From Methylobacterium nodulans ORS 2060 (GTDB taxonomy: Bacteria; Pseudomonadota; Alphaproteobacteria; Rhizobiales; Beijerinckiaceae), in the NCBI RefSeq assembly GCF_000022085.1, contig NC_011892.1, positions 1-64,000 of the forward strand: 64,000 bases of DNA, given 5' to 3'. The notes beneath the pieces were generated by a model that was not told the origin of the DNA, ran no database searches, and worked only from the letters and a program-made list of their open reading frames with translations. Positions 56,679 through 64,000 of this stretch are shown here, one piece after another. Both the position numbers and the translations under genes were made by a program. The number at the start of each line of letters is the position of its first letter. The first letter of the stretch is position 1.

Positions 56679-56765
56679 TTACCCGAGCAGGTGGCTCAGC
56701 TCGATCACGATGATCGTGACCTCCAGGACAATGGCAATCAGCTTGAGCGTAAGAATGAAGCTCAT
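56679..56765 (-). CDS. Single-helix membrane peptide (28 aa)
   Basis: From the ATG at 56765: MSFILTLKLIAIVLEVTIII-type hydrophobic helix with one Lys and two Glu, ending ELSHLLG. GAGACA lies 10 bp upstream. Free-standing one-helix peptides of this kind are common but usually unannotated. Evidence is limited to composition and a modest ribosome site. Confidence 0.4.
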   Translation of the reverse strand: MSFILTLKLIAIVLEVTIIVIELSHLLG

Positions 56766-57503
56766 GGGTGTCTCGCTTGGTGTCGGCGCGCGAACCCTGG
56801 AGGCAGCGGCTCGGCCGCGCCGGAAATGGCAGGGAACGATGGAACCGCCGGGGGGCGGTGAAGCGAGCGCCGGCCCGAAGGGGCGCTGCAAGCGACGAGG
56901 CCAAGCGGTGAGCACTGTCTGGCTCGATCGGCGGACGCCCTGGGAAGGAAGGAACCGCGCCGATCAGGAGGGGCCCTCGGTGCCCCGTTGATCCCAAATC
57001 AGTGACTTCCTCAACTTAACGAGAAAGTCAAGACTCTGATCGAAGGGGCACGAAGCCCCTTCCGGTCGGCCTGAGCTATGTGTGATAGCATCCAGATCCA
57101 GAAAGATTTCAGCCTCCTCGACGGCAACGAAGATTGATGAGGCGTCACGGTAACGAGTGATTTGAAGCCCACCTCGGACCGAGGGTGCGCTCACCACAGG
57201 CTCGCTGGTCCAAGGTCCTGGGAAATGGGAAAGCCGACCTTCATTGGCTCGGTTCTACGACCGAGTGTGACCCAAAGCAGTCGTCAGTTCCGGCTCCTTG
57301 GCTAGGTGGGCGTTGCGACCTTTCCATGGCGTTGCTTGTCGGCCTCACCCGACCCGGCCGGTCCGGCTCCGGTTCCAACGCCTGGAGGCTGGTGGCTCCA
57401 CTCACCCGAAAAAAATCTTCGACGAGCTGTCGATCGCCTCGTCTTCTGTTCGTCGTAGCAGCAGGGAGATCGGTGCGGCCTCGGCGTCATAGGAGACAAG
57501 ACG
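56766..57503. other. No gene seen
   Basis: No frame with coding character. GGAGG-like strings and short frames occur, but none combine. The promoter of the YciI gene should lie in 57420-57500. Confidence 0.4.
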
Positions 57504-57926
57504 ATGCGCGTGATGGTTTTGGTGAAGGCGACGAAAGATAGCGAAGCGGGCATCATGCCCTCGTCAGAGCTTCTTGAGGCCATGGGCAAGTACAATGAGG
57601 AACTGGTCAACGCCGGCATCATGCTGGCGGGCGAGGGTCTGAAGCCCTCGGCTCAGGGCAAACGCGTGGCCTTCGACGGCCCGAGCCGCACCGTCACCGA
57701 TGGGCCCTTCGCCGAGACCCGCGAGCTGGTCGCCGGCTTCTGGCTGTGGGAGGTCAGGGACATGGCTGAGGCAGTCGAGTGGGTGAAGCGCTGCCCTAAC
57801 CCGATGCCGGGCCCAAGCGAGATCGAGATCCGCCCGGTCGTCGAGGCTGCCGACTTCGGCGATGCCTTTACGCCGGAGCTCGCCGAGCAGGAAGACCGGC
57901 TTCGCGACAGGATGGCCGGCCGCTGA
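57504..57926 (+). CDS. YciI-family (DGPF) protein (140 aa)
   Basis: The ATG at 57504 has AGGAGA 8-13 bp upstream. MRVMVLVKATKDSEAG, LLEAMGKYNEELVNAGIMLAGEGLKPS, VAFDGPSRTVTDGPFAETRELVAGFWLWEVRDMAEAVEWVKRCP and EIEIRPVVEAADF form a ferredoxin-like fold of the YCII-related group; the DGPF(A/T)E motif names the DGPF subfamily. These proteins often stand next to ECF sigma factors, which is not the case here. Function unknown. Confidence 0.93.
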   Translation: MRVMVLVKATKDSEAGIMPSSELLEAMGKYNEELVNAGIMLAGEGLKPSAQGKRVAFDGPSRTVTDGPFAETRELVAGFWLWEVRDMAEAVEWVKRCPNPMPGPSEIEIRPVVEAADFGDAFTPELAEQEDRLRDRMAGR

Positions 57927-58076
57927 GGCCCGCTGTCCGCCATGACTTGCCTCGCCCCTCGCTCCTCCCGTGAACGGGAAGCGTGGCGGCGGCCGACACC
58001 CATCAAGCAATCGAGACGGTCTTCCGGATCGAGCAGGTCAGGCTCATCGCGGGTCTGGCCCGCATGATTCGGGACG

Positions 58077-58965
58077 GGGCCGGTCGCAAACTCGGGAACA
58101 GGCCGCAGCAGTGACTACGCTGCCCCGCTTTCACGCTTTGTTTGCAACGGGAAGTCCGAAGCAGGAGGCGAGCCGCTGGTTCTGCTCGCACACGGTCCAC
58201 GCCCCCGCGAACCCGAAGCCCTTGCGCAGCCACCGCATGGCCTCGAAGCCCTGGATCGTGCGCCGCGCAGTGGCGAAGGGCTGGAAACCCCCGACCCACG
58301 GCATCGGCCTTTTCATCCGGAAATGGTCGCCCTCGCTCCCTTGCTGCAGGGGCTTGGTCACGGAGTGCGTGGGCGTGCGGGGTAGCAGGCCCGCCTCGCG
58401 GCTCTCGGCGAGGGCCGGCGGGTCGGGACCAGCCCCATCCGTGCCGATCCGGTCAGGAGCGAGAAGCGGCTGATCCTGCAGCATCGTGCGGAAGAACCGC
58501 TTGGCGGCGTCCAGATCGCGGTGGGCGGGGAGGAGGAAGTCGACCGGCTCGCCGTGCTTATCGATGGCCCGATCCAGGGAGCGCCACTGGCCGCGGATCC
58601 GGATGGAGGTCTCGTCGACGCGCACCGGCCCGCGGTGCGGCTTGCGGAATTGGCGCAGCCGGCGCTCGATCGAGGGCGCGTCGGCGAGCACCCAGCGATT
58701 GATCGTGGAGTGGTCGACAGTCAGGTCGCGCTCCAGCAGCATCTCCTCGATGTCCCGGTCGCTCAGGGCGTCGCGCAGGGACCAGGAGACGGTCTGGACG
58801 ATCAGCATGGCCTCGAAGTGCCGACTCGTGAAGTCGCCGCGGGCCTGGCGCTTCAGCTTGAGCGCGAGGGCGGTGAGGATCATGGGCCGGCTCCCGGGAT
58901 GGAGGCGGCAAGCTGGGTAGGTATGCCTAACGGCTGGTGAATGTCATCCCGTTTGCGACAGGCCC
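58077..58965 (-). mobile_element. IS6-family element, intact
   Basis: Ends GGGCCGGTCGCAAAC (58077 on) and, inverted, GGGCCTGTCGCAAAC (to 58965); 889 bp. No matching 8-bp target duplication, which is common for IS6 elements after cointegrate or adjacent deletion events. It separates the two catabolic clusters. Confidence 0.85.
58131..58883 (-). CDS. IS6-family transposase
   Basis: 250 residues. An N-terminal HTH-bearing region (17-66, RHFEAMLIVQTVSWSLRDALSDRDIEEMLLERDLTVDHSTINRWV), then the DDE core: D90 (RVDETSIRIRGQW), D149 (IGTDGAGPDP) and E184 (QGSEGDHFRMKRPM). No lesion is visible, unlike the copy at 14413-15165. IS6 elements move by copy-in cointegration and often bracket cargo. Confidence 0.9.
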   Translation of the reverse strand: MILTALALKLKRQARGDFTSRHFEAMLIVQTVSWSLRDALSDRDIEEMLLERDLTVDHSTINRWVLADAPSIERRLRQFRKPHRGPVRVDETSIRIRGQWRSLDRAIDKHGEPVDFLLPAHRDLDAAKRFFRTMLQDQPLLAPDRIGTDGAGPDPPALAESREAGLLPRTPTHSVTKPLQQGSEGDHFRMKRPMPWVGGFQPFATARRTIQGFEAMRWLRKGFGFAGAWTVCEQNQRLASCFGLPVANKA

Positions 58966-59189
58966 GCCGACACGGCGCAAACAACAGCAGCCTTCAGGAT
59001 ATCGTGCCTCGACCGATCGAACGTTCTCATTGTTCACCTCCCTATCTTTGTCGAGTTTTTTGGCCCAGCGTTGGCGCATCGTGGTGCTGCGCTGAGCCGA
59101 TCGGGCGTCCTCCGCGGAATGGCGGCTCTCGACGGACTTCATTCGTTTCGGTTCCCGCTGCCTCGTGTCCCGCGCTGCCTCCGAACGGC

Positions 59190-60128
59190 TCAGAACCCGT
59201 AGAGCGTGGCCGGATTCGAGACGAGGATCCGGGCTTGCAGCTTGGGATCCGGAGCCCAGTCCGCCAGCAGATCCAGCAGGATGGCGTCGTCGGGCTTCGC
59301 ATCGACAGGCGACGTGGGATGCGGCCAGTCGCTCCCCCAGACGAGCCGCTCGGGGGCGAACTTGACGTAGGCGCGTGCGAGCCGGCTTCGGTCGGCATAG
59401 CTGGGCGGGCCGACCTTGGAGAGGATGTATGCACCGGTCAGCTTCACCCAGGCACCGCGGGTTTCGATCAGGTTCGCGATCACGCGAAAGGCGGGGTGGT
59501 CGGGGCCGGCCGGCTCCGGAAGATGACCCATGTGGTCGAACACCACAGGGACAGGCAGGCGCTCCAGCACGTCCCGCAACTCGACGATCTTTTCGCCCTC
59601 GGACACGAGCTGGATGTGCCAGCCCAGCTCCGCGATCTTGCGGGCGACCGGCTCCATGTCGTCCATGGATGCGCCGCCCGGGAGCCGCGTGCCGAACCGC
59701 ACGCCCCGGATGCCGGCCTCATGCAGGCGTTGCAGTTCGGCCGAGGTGACGGTCGCATCGAGCATCGCAATGCCGCGCGCGCTGTCGCCGAAGGCTCTGA
59801 CCGACTCGACGAGCAGCCGATTGTCGATCCCGTAGGTCGACGGTTGCACGACGACGTTGCGCGTGAGGCCCAGTCGGCGCTGCAACTGCCGGTAATCTTC
59901 GGCGCTGGCATCGGGGGGCCGCAGGGTCGCGCTCGGGGATGGGGGAAAGCGCGCGTCGTAGATGTGGTGGTGGCAATCGGTCGCGTTCAGGGGAATCGTG
60001 ATCGAGGGGCGTTCCGTTCCCGCGGACCAGCGCACCGCTTGAGCCGAGGCTCGACGCGTGCCGGCGCCCAGCGCGACCCCGGCCACGAGGAGCGCGAGGT
60101 GATCGCGCCGCGTCGTCAACTTGGTCAT
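59190..60128 (-). CDS. Tat-exported amidohydrolase 2 family protein
   Basis: 312 residues. A twin-arginine signal (TTRRDHLALLVAGVALGAG) implies export of a folded metalloenzyme. Mature part: NATDCHHHIYDARFP (48-62), NVVVQPSTYGIDNR, GIRGVRFGTRLPG, VVFDHMGHLPEP, VKLTGAYILS and LVWGSDWPHPTSP (metal-site Asp). It resembles D-galactarolactone isomerase/2-pyrone-4,6-dicarboxylate lactonase-type hydrolases. It is the most downstream gene of the minus-strand cluster that starts beyond the right edge, consistent with lactone handling in the periplasm. Confidence 0.9.
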   Translation of the reverse strand: MTKLTTRRDHLALLVAGVALGAGTRRASAQAVRWSAGTERPSITIPLNATDCHHHIYDARFPPSPSATLRPPDASAEDYRQLQRRLGLTRNVVVQPSTYGIDNRLLVESVRAFGDSARGIAMLDATVTSAELQRLHEAGIRGVRFGTRLPGGASMDDMEPVARKIAELGWHIQLVSEGEKIVELRDVLERLPVPVVFDHMGHLPEPAGPDHPAFRVIANLIETRGAWVKLTGAYILSKVGPPSYADRSRLARAYVKFAPERLVWGSDWPHPTSPVDAKPDDAILLDLLADWAPDPKLQARILVSNPATLYGF

Positions 60129-60141
60129 GAGGCGCTTCCGT

Positions 60142-61062
60142 TCAGGTGTGCGAGAACAATTCCTGACCAGGAGCAGGCATGCGCGCCGTCAGGATGCTCC
60201 CAGTCTGGGACTCGGTGATGAAGAGGGTCGCGTGATCCGGCCCGCCATAGGCGATGTTGGTGGTCGAGATGCCGGCCGGGGACTTCACGCGCAGGATCGG
60301 TTCGGCGACCGGAGACAGGCGCCAGATCGAGCCGAAGCCGGTATGGGCGACGACGAGGCATCCTTCGGCATCGAGCGCGATGCCGTCCGGACCTCCCATC
60401 CCGCCGTGGAGTTGCGAGAAGACGCCGACTTTCGACACGAGCCCGCTCGTCCCGAGCGGGATGCGCCAGATCTGCTGCGCCCGCGTCACGGCGACGAAGA
60501 GATTCGTCATGGCGCTGTCAATCACGATGCCGTTCGGACTCGGCACCGTGTCGATGAGGCAGGTCAGTTCGCCGGACGGGCGAAGGCGATAGACGCGACC
60601 GGTCGGGTCCTGCAGGCCCGTCTGGCCCTGGTCCGTGAAGTAGAGGTCGCCGTTCTGGGCGAAGGTGAGATCGTTGACGCCTCGGAACCCTTCCGAACCG
60701 GCAGTCTCCAGGAAGGGCGTCACCGACCCGGCCTCGGGATCGAGCAGCATGATCCCGCGCTTGTAGCAGGTGATGAAGATGCGTCCGTCGCGATGGATTT
60801 TCAGCCCGTTCGGCCAGCCGTCATATTCCGCGACGAGTTCCCATGTCCCATTCGGATCGATGCGGAAGATGCGACCGAACGGGATGTCGGTCACGTAGAG
60901 CCGGCCGGCGCGGTCGAAGACCGGCCCCTCCAAAAAGGAGTCGATCGCGTGTCCGCCACGGTTCGCGGTCGCCCACGCGGTCGGCCTGGGTTTGCGGAAC
61001 CGGTCCGGCAGCCGCGTGAATATCTCGGCCGTCACGGTCGGTGGGGGAGCGAAGAACGACAT
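60142..61062 (-). CDS. SMP-30/gluconolactonase-family protein
   Basis: 306 residues forming a six-bladed beta propeller: ...EGPVFDRAGRLYVTDIPFGRIFRI, GWPNGLKIHRDGRIFITCYKRG, GVNDLTFAQNGDLYFTDQG, PNGIVIDSAMTNLFVAV, GGPDGIALDAEGCLVVAH. Each repeat places the acidic or Asn residues that bind the divalent metal. It hydrolyses sugar-acid or related lactones. No signal peptide is apparent, so it is cytoplasmic, complementing the exported hydrolase 13 bp downstream. Confidence 0.92.
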   Translation of the reverse strand: MSFFAPPPTVTAEIFTRLPDRFRKPRPTAWATANRGGHAIDSFLEGPVFDRAGRLYVTDIPFGRIFRIDPNGTWELVAEYDGWPNGLKIHRDGRIFITCYKRGIMLLDPEAGSVTPFLETAGSEGFRGVNDLTFAQNGDLYFTDQGQTGLQDPTGRVYRLRPSGELTCLIDTVPSPNGIVIDSAMTNLFVAVTRAQQIWRIPLGTSGLVSKVGVFSQLHGGMGGPDGIALDAEGCLVVAHTGFGSIWRLSPVAEPILRVKSPAGISTTNIAYGGPDHATLFITESQTGSILTARMPAPGQELFSHT

Positions 61063-61167
61063 CGCACGTCCTCGAGGGATGATGGGATCCGCACTCGGTG
61101 GTCCGGACGGAATGGCATGGCCGGGCGCTTCGACGACCGCCGCGCCAGGCAGGTCGCTGGCTTGACG

Positions 61168-62502
61168 TCAGGCCAGAGCTGCGGCCGCGCGTGCGTCGCG
61201 GGCGTGCGCGCGGCTGATCATGAGGACGCAGACGGCGGCGGCCGCATCAAGCGCCGCGACAGGAAGCATGCCGAGTGCGAAGCTCCCCGTCGCTTCCTTC
61301 ACGAGGCCGACGATGTTCACCATGAGGCCGCCCCCGATGAGGTTCGCGATCGCGTTGATCCCCGCGAGGCCCGCCGCCAAAGTCCCGGCCGACAACCACC
61401 CCGCCGACAGGGCCCAGAATGGCCCCTTGAAGGCGTAAGCGCCGACGAGCGCGCAGGACACGGCGACAATCGTTGTCACGATGCCGCCCGACAGGTTCAG
61501 GTACGACAAGCCGAAAGCCGCGAGCATCAGCGGGATCGCCGTATGCCACGTACGCTCGCCGCTGCGATCCGACCGGCGGCCCCACAGGATCATCAGAATT
61601 GTGGCGAGGCCGTACGGGATCGCGTTGACGAACCCGGTCTGAAGGTTGGTCAGTCCGAACGACTTGATGATCTGCGGCTGCCATACCGAGAGCACGCTGC
61701 CGGTGGCGGACGCTCCCGCACAGACCAGCGCCATGGTCACGAAGTACCTGTTGCGCGCGAGTTGCCACAGCGAGATGTGGCCGATGGGCTTCTTGCGTGC
61801 CGCCTCGTCGGCGAGACGCCCGACGAGCCATTCGCGCTGCGCGTCGCTGAGCCAGACGGCGTCCCGGGGCTTGTCCGTCAGCAGGAACAGGCAGCAGATT
61901 CCGAGGAGCACGGTCGGAAGCCCCTCCAGAACAAACAGCCATTGCCAGCCCTTGAGCCCAAGAACTCCGTCGAGTTCGAGCAGCGACACGGAGAGCGGCG
62001 AGCCCAGGAAGGTCGCGAGCGGGATCGAGACCGTGAACGTCGCGAGGATGCGCGCCCGATACTCGTTCGGCAGCCAATAGGTCAGGTAGAGGATGGCGCC
62101 CGGGAAAAAGCCGGCCTCGGCCGCCCCCAGGATGAACCGCATCGCGTAGAGCGAGTATGGCCCGATCACCAGGGCCATGCCCATCGTCACCAAGCCCCAG
62201 GTGATCATGATCCTGGCGATCCACCGACGAGCGCCGACGCGTTGCAGCGCGAGATTGCTCGGCACCTCGACCAGGAAGTAGGAGACGAAGAACAGGCTCG
62301 CCGCGAAGCCGAACATCGCAGGCGTGAGCCCGAGATCCTTGTTCATCTGCAGCGCAGCGAAGCCGACATTGACCCTGTCGAGCAGGGCGAAGAAGTAGCA
62401 GACCATCAGGAACGGCACGAGGCGAAGAATCACCCGGCGCATGGTCGCTTTTTCGAGGGACTGCGGCGCTTGTTCAGGGACGCTCACGTCCTGTCCTCCC
62501 AT
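61168..62502 (-). CDS. MFS transporter, anion:cation symporter family
   Basis: 444 residues; the start at 62502 has AGGAAGACC. Same ACS subfamily as the carrier at 48971: FFALLDRVNVGFAALQMNKDLGLTPAMFGFAASLFFVSYFLVEVPSNLALQRVGARRWIARIMITWG, FILGAAEAGFFPGAILYLTYWLP, WQWLFVLEGLPTVLLGI. Likely imports the organic acid degraded by the surrounding enzymes. The two carriers are paralogous but clearly diverged, so their substrates may differ. Confidence 0.92.
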   Translation of the reverse strand: MGGQDVSVPEQAPQSLEKATMRRVILRLVPFLMVCYFFALLDRVNVGFAALQMNKDLGLTPAMFGFAASLFFVSYFLVEVPSNLALQRVGARRWIARIMITWGLVTMGMALVIGPYSLYAMRFILGAAEAGFFPGAILYLTYWLPNEYRARILATFTVSIPLATFLGSPLSVSLLELDGVLGLKGWQWLFVLEGLPTVLLGICCLFLLTDKPRDAVWLSDAQREWLVGRLADEAARKKPIGHISLWQLARNRYFVTMALVCAGASATGSVLSVWQPQIIKSFGLTNLQTGFVNAIPYGLATILMILWGRRSDRSGERTWHTAIPLMLAAFGLSYLNLSGGIVTTIVAVSCALVGAYAFKGPFWALSAGWLSAGTLAAGLAGINAIANLIGGGLMVNIVGLVKEATGSFALGMLPVAALDAAAAVCVLMISRAHARDARAAAALA

Positions 62503-62578
62503 GGTCTTCCTGGATACGGCTCGCGCGATGCAGGTCGCCGTCTCTGTGCCTTCGGCTTTCCTGCCGTCCGCGGGCGGA

Positions 62579-63253
62579 TCAGATCCCTTCGCAGCCCGCG
62601 TCCCGGAGGGCGCGCTCAACCCACGACCGGTCCACGGTGCCGGCCTTGATGGCCGCCATCGTCTTGGCCTCGTCCTGCTGCTTCTTGTTGGCTGCGGCGA
62701 AGACGGCTTCCGTTTGATCGAAGGGCACGCACACGATCCCGTCGTCGTCGCCGACGATGAGGTCGCCTGGCTGGATCACCATCCCGTCCAGGGCGATCGT
62801 GGCATTGATTTCGCCGGGCCCGTTCTTGTAGGGGCCGCGATGCGTGATGCCGGCCGCGAACACCGGCAGAGAATTTGCGCGGATCCACCCGTGATCGCGG
62901 ACGGCACCGTTCACGATCACGCCCGCGACCCCGATCTGCTGCGCATGGGCGAGCATGAGCTCACCCATGATCGCGTTCGTCAGGTCACCACCTGCATCAA
63001 CGACGAGGACGTCGCCCGCGCTGGCGCGGTTCAGGGCCGCGTGCACCATCAGGTTGTCGCCCGGGCGCTGCTTGATGGTGAGCGCGGCGCCGGCCAGCAC
63101 GCCCCCCGCATGGAGCGGCCTGAGGCGGGGCCCGCCATGGACCATGCGGTTCATGGAGTCGCTGATATTCGCGACCGCGATGGCCTTGAACTTCTCGACC
63201 GTGGCCTCGTCGACCTTGCGGGTGCGGGGATGGATCTTGAACCCGATGGACAT
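62579..63253 (-). CDS. RraA-family aldolase-like protein (HMG/CHA aldolase type)
   Basis: 224 residues with the RraA/4-hydroxy-4-methyl-2-oxoglutarate aldolase fold: VANISDSMNRM (28-37), GDNLMVHAALNRASAGDVLVVDAGGD (65-90), GELMLAHAQQIGVAGVIVNGAVRD (97-120, with E98, R119, D120 as metal and substrate ligands) and GDLIVGDDDGIVCVP. Class II pyruvate aldolases of this type cleave 4-carboxy-4-hydroxy-2-oxoadipate or HMG. Together with the dehydrogenase upstream and the lactonases, it suggests a protocatechuate/gallate 4,5-cleavage-like or branched sugar-acid route. Confidence 0.9.
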   Translation of the reverse strand: MSIGFKIHPRTRKVDEATVEKFKAIAVANISDSMNRMVHGGPRLRPLHAGGVLAGAALTIKQRPGDNLMVHAALNRASAGDVLVVDAGGDLTNAIMGELMLAHAQQIGVAGVIVNGAVRDHGWIRANSLPVFAAGITHRGPYKNGPGEINATIALDGMVIQPGDLIVGDDDGIVCVPFDQTEAVFAAANKKQQDEAKTMAAIKAGTVDRSWVERALRDAGCEGI

Positions 63254-63297
63254 GGCTGCTTTCTGAACAGTGAAACGGAGTGAGGGGCGAGGGACGG

Positions 63298-64000
63298 TCA
63301 GGCCGGCTCGGATCGCTTCAGGCCGGCCTTGAGCTCCATGGCGTCGAGCGCCTCCTGGTAGGTCCGCGGCACGACGCCCTTGAAGTGATCCTTGAGGCCG
63401 AGGCTCTCCTTCCAGCGCAGCCTCTTCGCGACGGCACGGGCCATGATCGGCTCCACCCCGGCGTCCTGAACGGCGTCGGCCGACATCTCGAGTTCCTCGG
63501 CGCGGCGCTTGGCGTGAATGGCTCCGGACGGAGTCAAGCTCTGCACGGTATCCATCCAGGGGCGCGCCAGCGTCTTGGAGGCGGAGGCGAGCACGATCTC
63601 GTCGATCCCATATTGGCGGGCCGCGAGCAGCATCTCGTCCGTCAGCGCCTCGATGCCCTTGATGAGGACGGAGCGGAGAATCTTGATCCCGGACGCCGTC
63701 CCGAGCACCGGACCCATGAACTCGATCTGCATGCCCCAGGGCACGAGCAGGTCACGCACGCGCTCGCCGGCGGGTCCGCTCGACAGCATCCGCATGGAGT
63801 AGCCGTGAAGCGGCGTCCCCTCGATCGAGCCGTCACCGAGAAGCGCACCGCTCGCCGCCAGCTTGTCGGCGACGCTTCTCTTGATCTTCGGGGTGGCGGA
63901 CGCGAAATCGAGGAAGGTGTGCCGGTTCGTCAGGACGGGTGCGAACGCGTCCGCGCTCTCCAGCGAGGACGCGCCGGGCGTCACGCTGAAGATCAGGTCG
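63298..64000 (-). CDS. NAD(P)-dependent 3-hydroxyisobutyrate dehydrogenase-like protein (5' end outside)
   Basis: The gene enters from the right edge; only about 234 C-terminal residues are seen (DLIFSVTPGASSLESADAF onward). The end of the Rossmann domain is followed by the all-helical DUF1932-type C-terminal domain (VLGTASGIKILRSVLIKGIEALTDEMLLAARQYG, ARPWMDTVQSL, RWKESLGLKDHFKGVVP). The GxxxxxK pattern (GTASGIKILRS) is the conserved catalytic-Lys helix of beta-hydroxyacid dehydrogenases. DUF1932 members include CHA/3-hydroxyacid dehydrogenases found next to RraA-type aldolases, as here. Confidence 0.85.
   Translation of the reverse strand, partial: DLIFSVTPGASSLESADAFAPVLTNRHTFLDFASATPKIKRSVADKLAASGALLGDGSIEGTPLHGYSMRMLSSGPAGERVRDLLVPWGMQIEFMGPVLGTASGIKILRSVLIKGIEALTDEMLLAARQYGIDEIVLASASKTLARPWMDTVQSLTPSGAIHAKRRAEELEMSADAVQDAGVEPIMARAVAKRLRWKESLGLKDHFKGVVPRTYQEALDAMELKAGLKRSEPA

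Noticed and set aside
60121..62649. 842-codon frame opposite the SMP-30 and MFS genes
   Set aside because: Spans two clear minus-strand genes and their intergenic gap; low-complexity shadow.

Overview
The window is high-GC DNA of an alphaproteobacterium, most likely Methylobacterium/Methylorubrum or a close Hyphomicrobiales relative. This is an inference from the MucR/Ros regulator, the very large ParB-like protein next to toprim/DUF2493/ArdC genes, the codon use and the insertion sequence types. It looks like an accessory replicon (megaplasmid) or plasmid-derived island rather than core chromosome: no ribosomal or tRNA genes are visible and mobile-element debris is everywhere.

Layout. 0.1-16 kb is a patchwork of single cargo genes (secreted protein, Tat-exported sulfatase, low-affinity iron permease family protein, VOC protein, truncated SDR) among broken recombinases and IS elements: two single-gene IS66-family copies with exact 8-bp target duplications, one IS6-family copy plus a remnant, and a HigBA-type toxin-antitoxin module boxed by 36-bp inverted repeats. 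15.4-17.6 kb carries a TonB-dependent siderophore receptor. 17.7-19.3 kb holds conjugation (VirD4/TraG-like) and zinc-finger-protein debris and palindrome-rich DNA. 19.3-23.8 kb contains a secreted-protein gene cut in two by an ISL3-family element (23-bp inverted repeats, 8-bp duplication) and a frameshifted RTX calcium-binding protein.

24.2-35.3 kb is the plasmid backbone: DUF2493 (SLOG) protein, toprim/primase-like protein, MucR-like regulator without cysteines, VapBC, ParB-like protein, ArdC antirestriction protein and small plasmid proteins, with GST and MmcQ/YjbR cargo. 35.3-45 kb contains IS1182, IS66 and IS630 pieces, a lytic transglycosylase, two related GTAC-rich palindromic non-coding loci, an AT-rich secreted protein, and a TetR-controlled MFS/creatininase/metallo-beta-lactamase-fold cluster with a clear operator.

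45.5-64 kb is catabolic and almost entirely on the minus strand: (i) aldehyde dehydrogenase, ThDP enzyme and MFS carrier, divergent from a LysR regulator; (ii) SLC13-type carrier, CaiB/BaiF CoA-transferase, citryl-CoA-lyase-like protein and amidohydrolase; (iii) after an apparently intact IS6 copy, a Tat-exported amidohydrolase, SMP-30 lactonase, MFS carrier, RraA-type aldolase and 3-hydroxyisobutyrate-dehydrogenase-like enzyme. Together they suggest uptake of carboxylates or lactones, hydrolysis, CoA activation and C-C cleavage. The actual substrates cannot be read from sequence.
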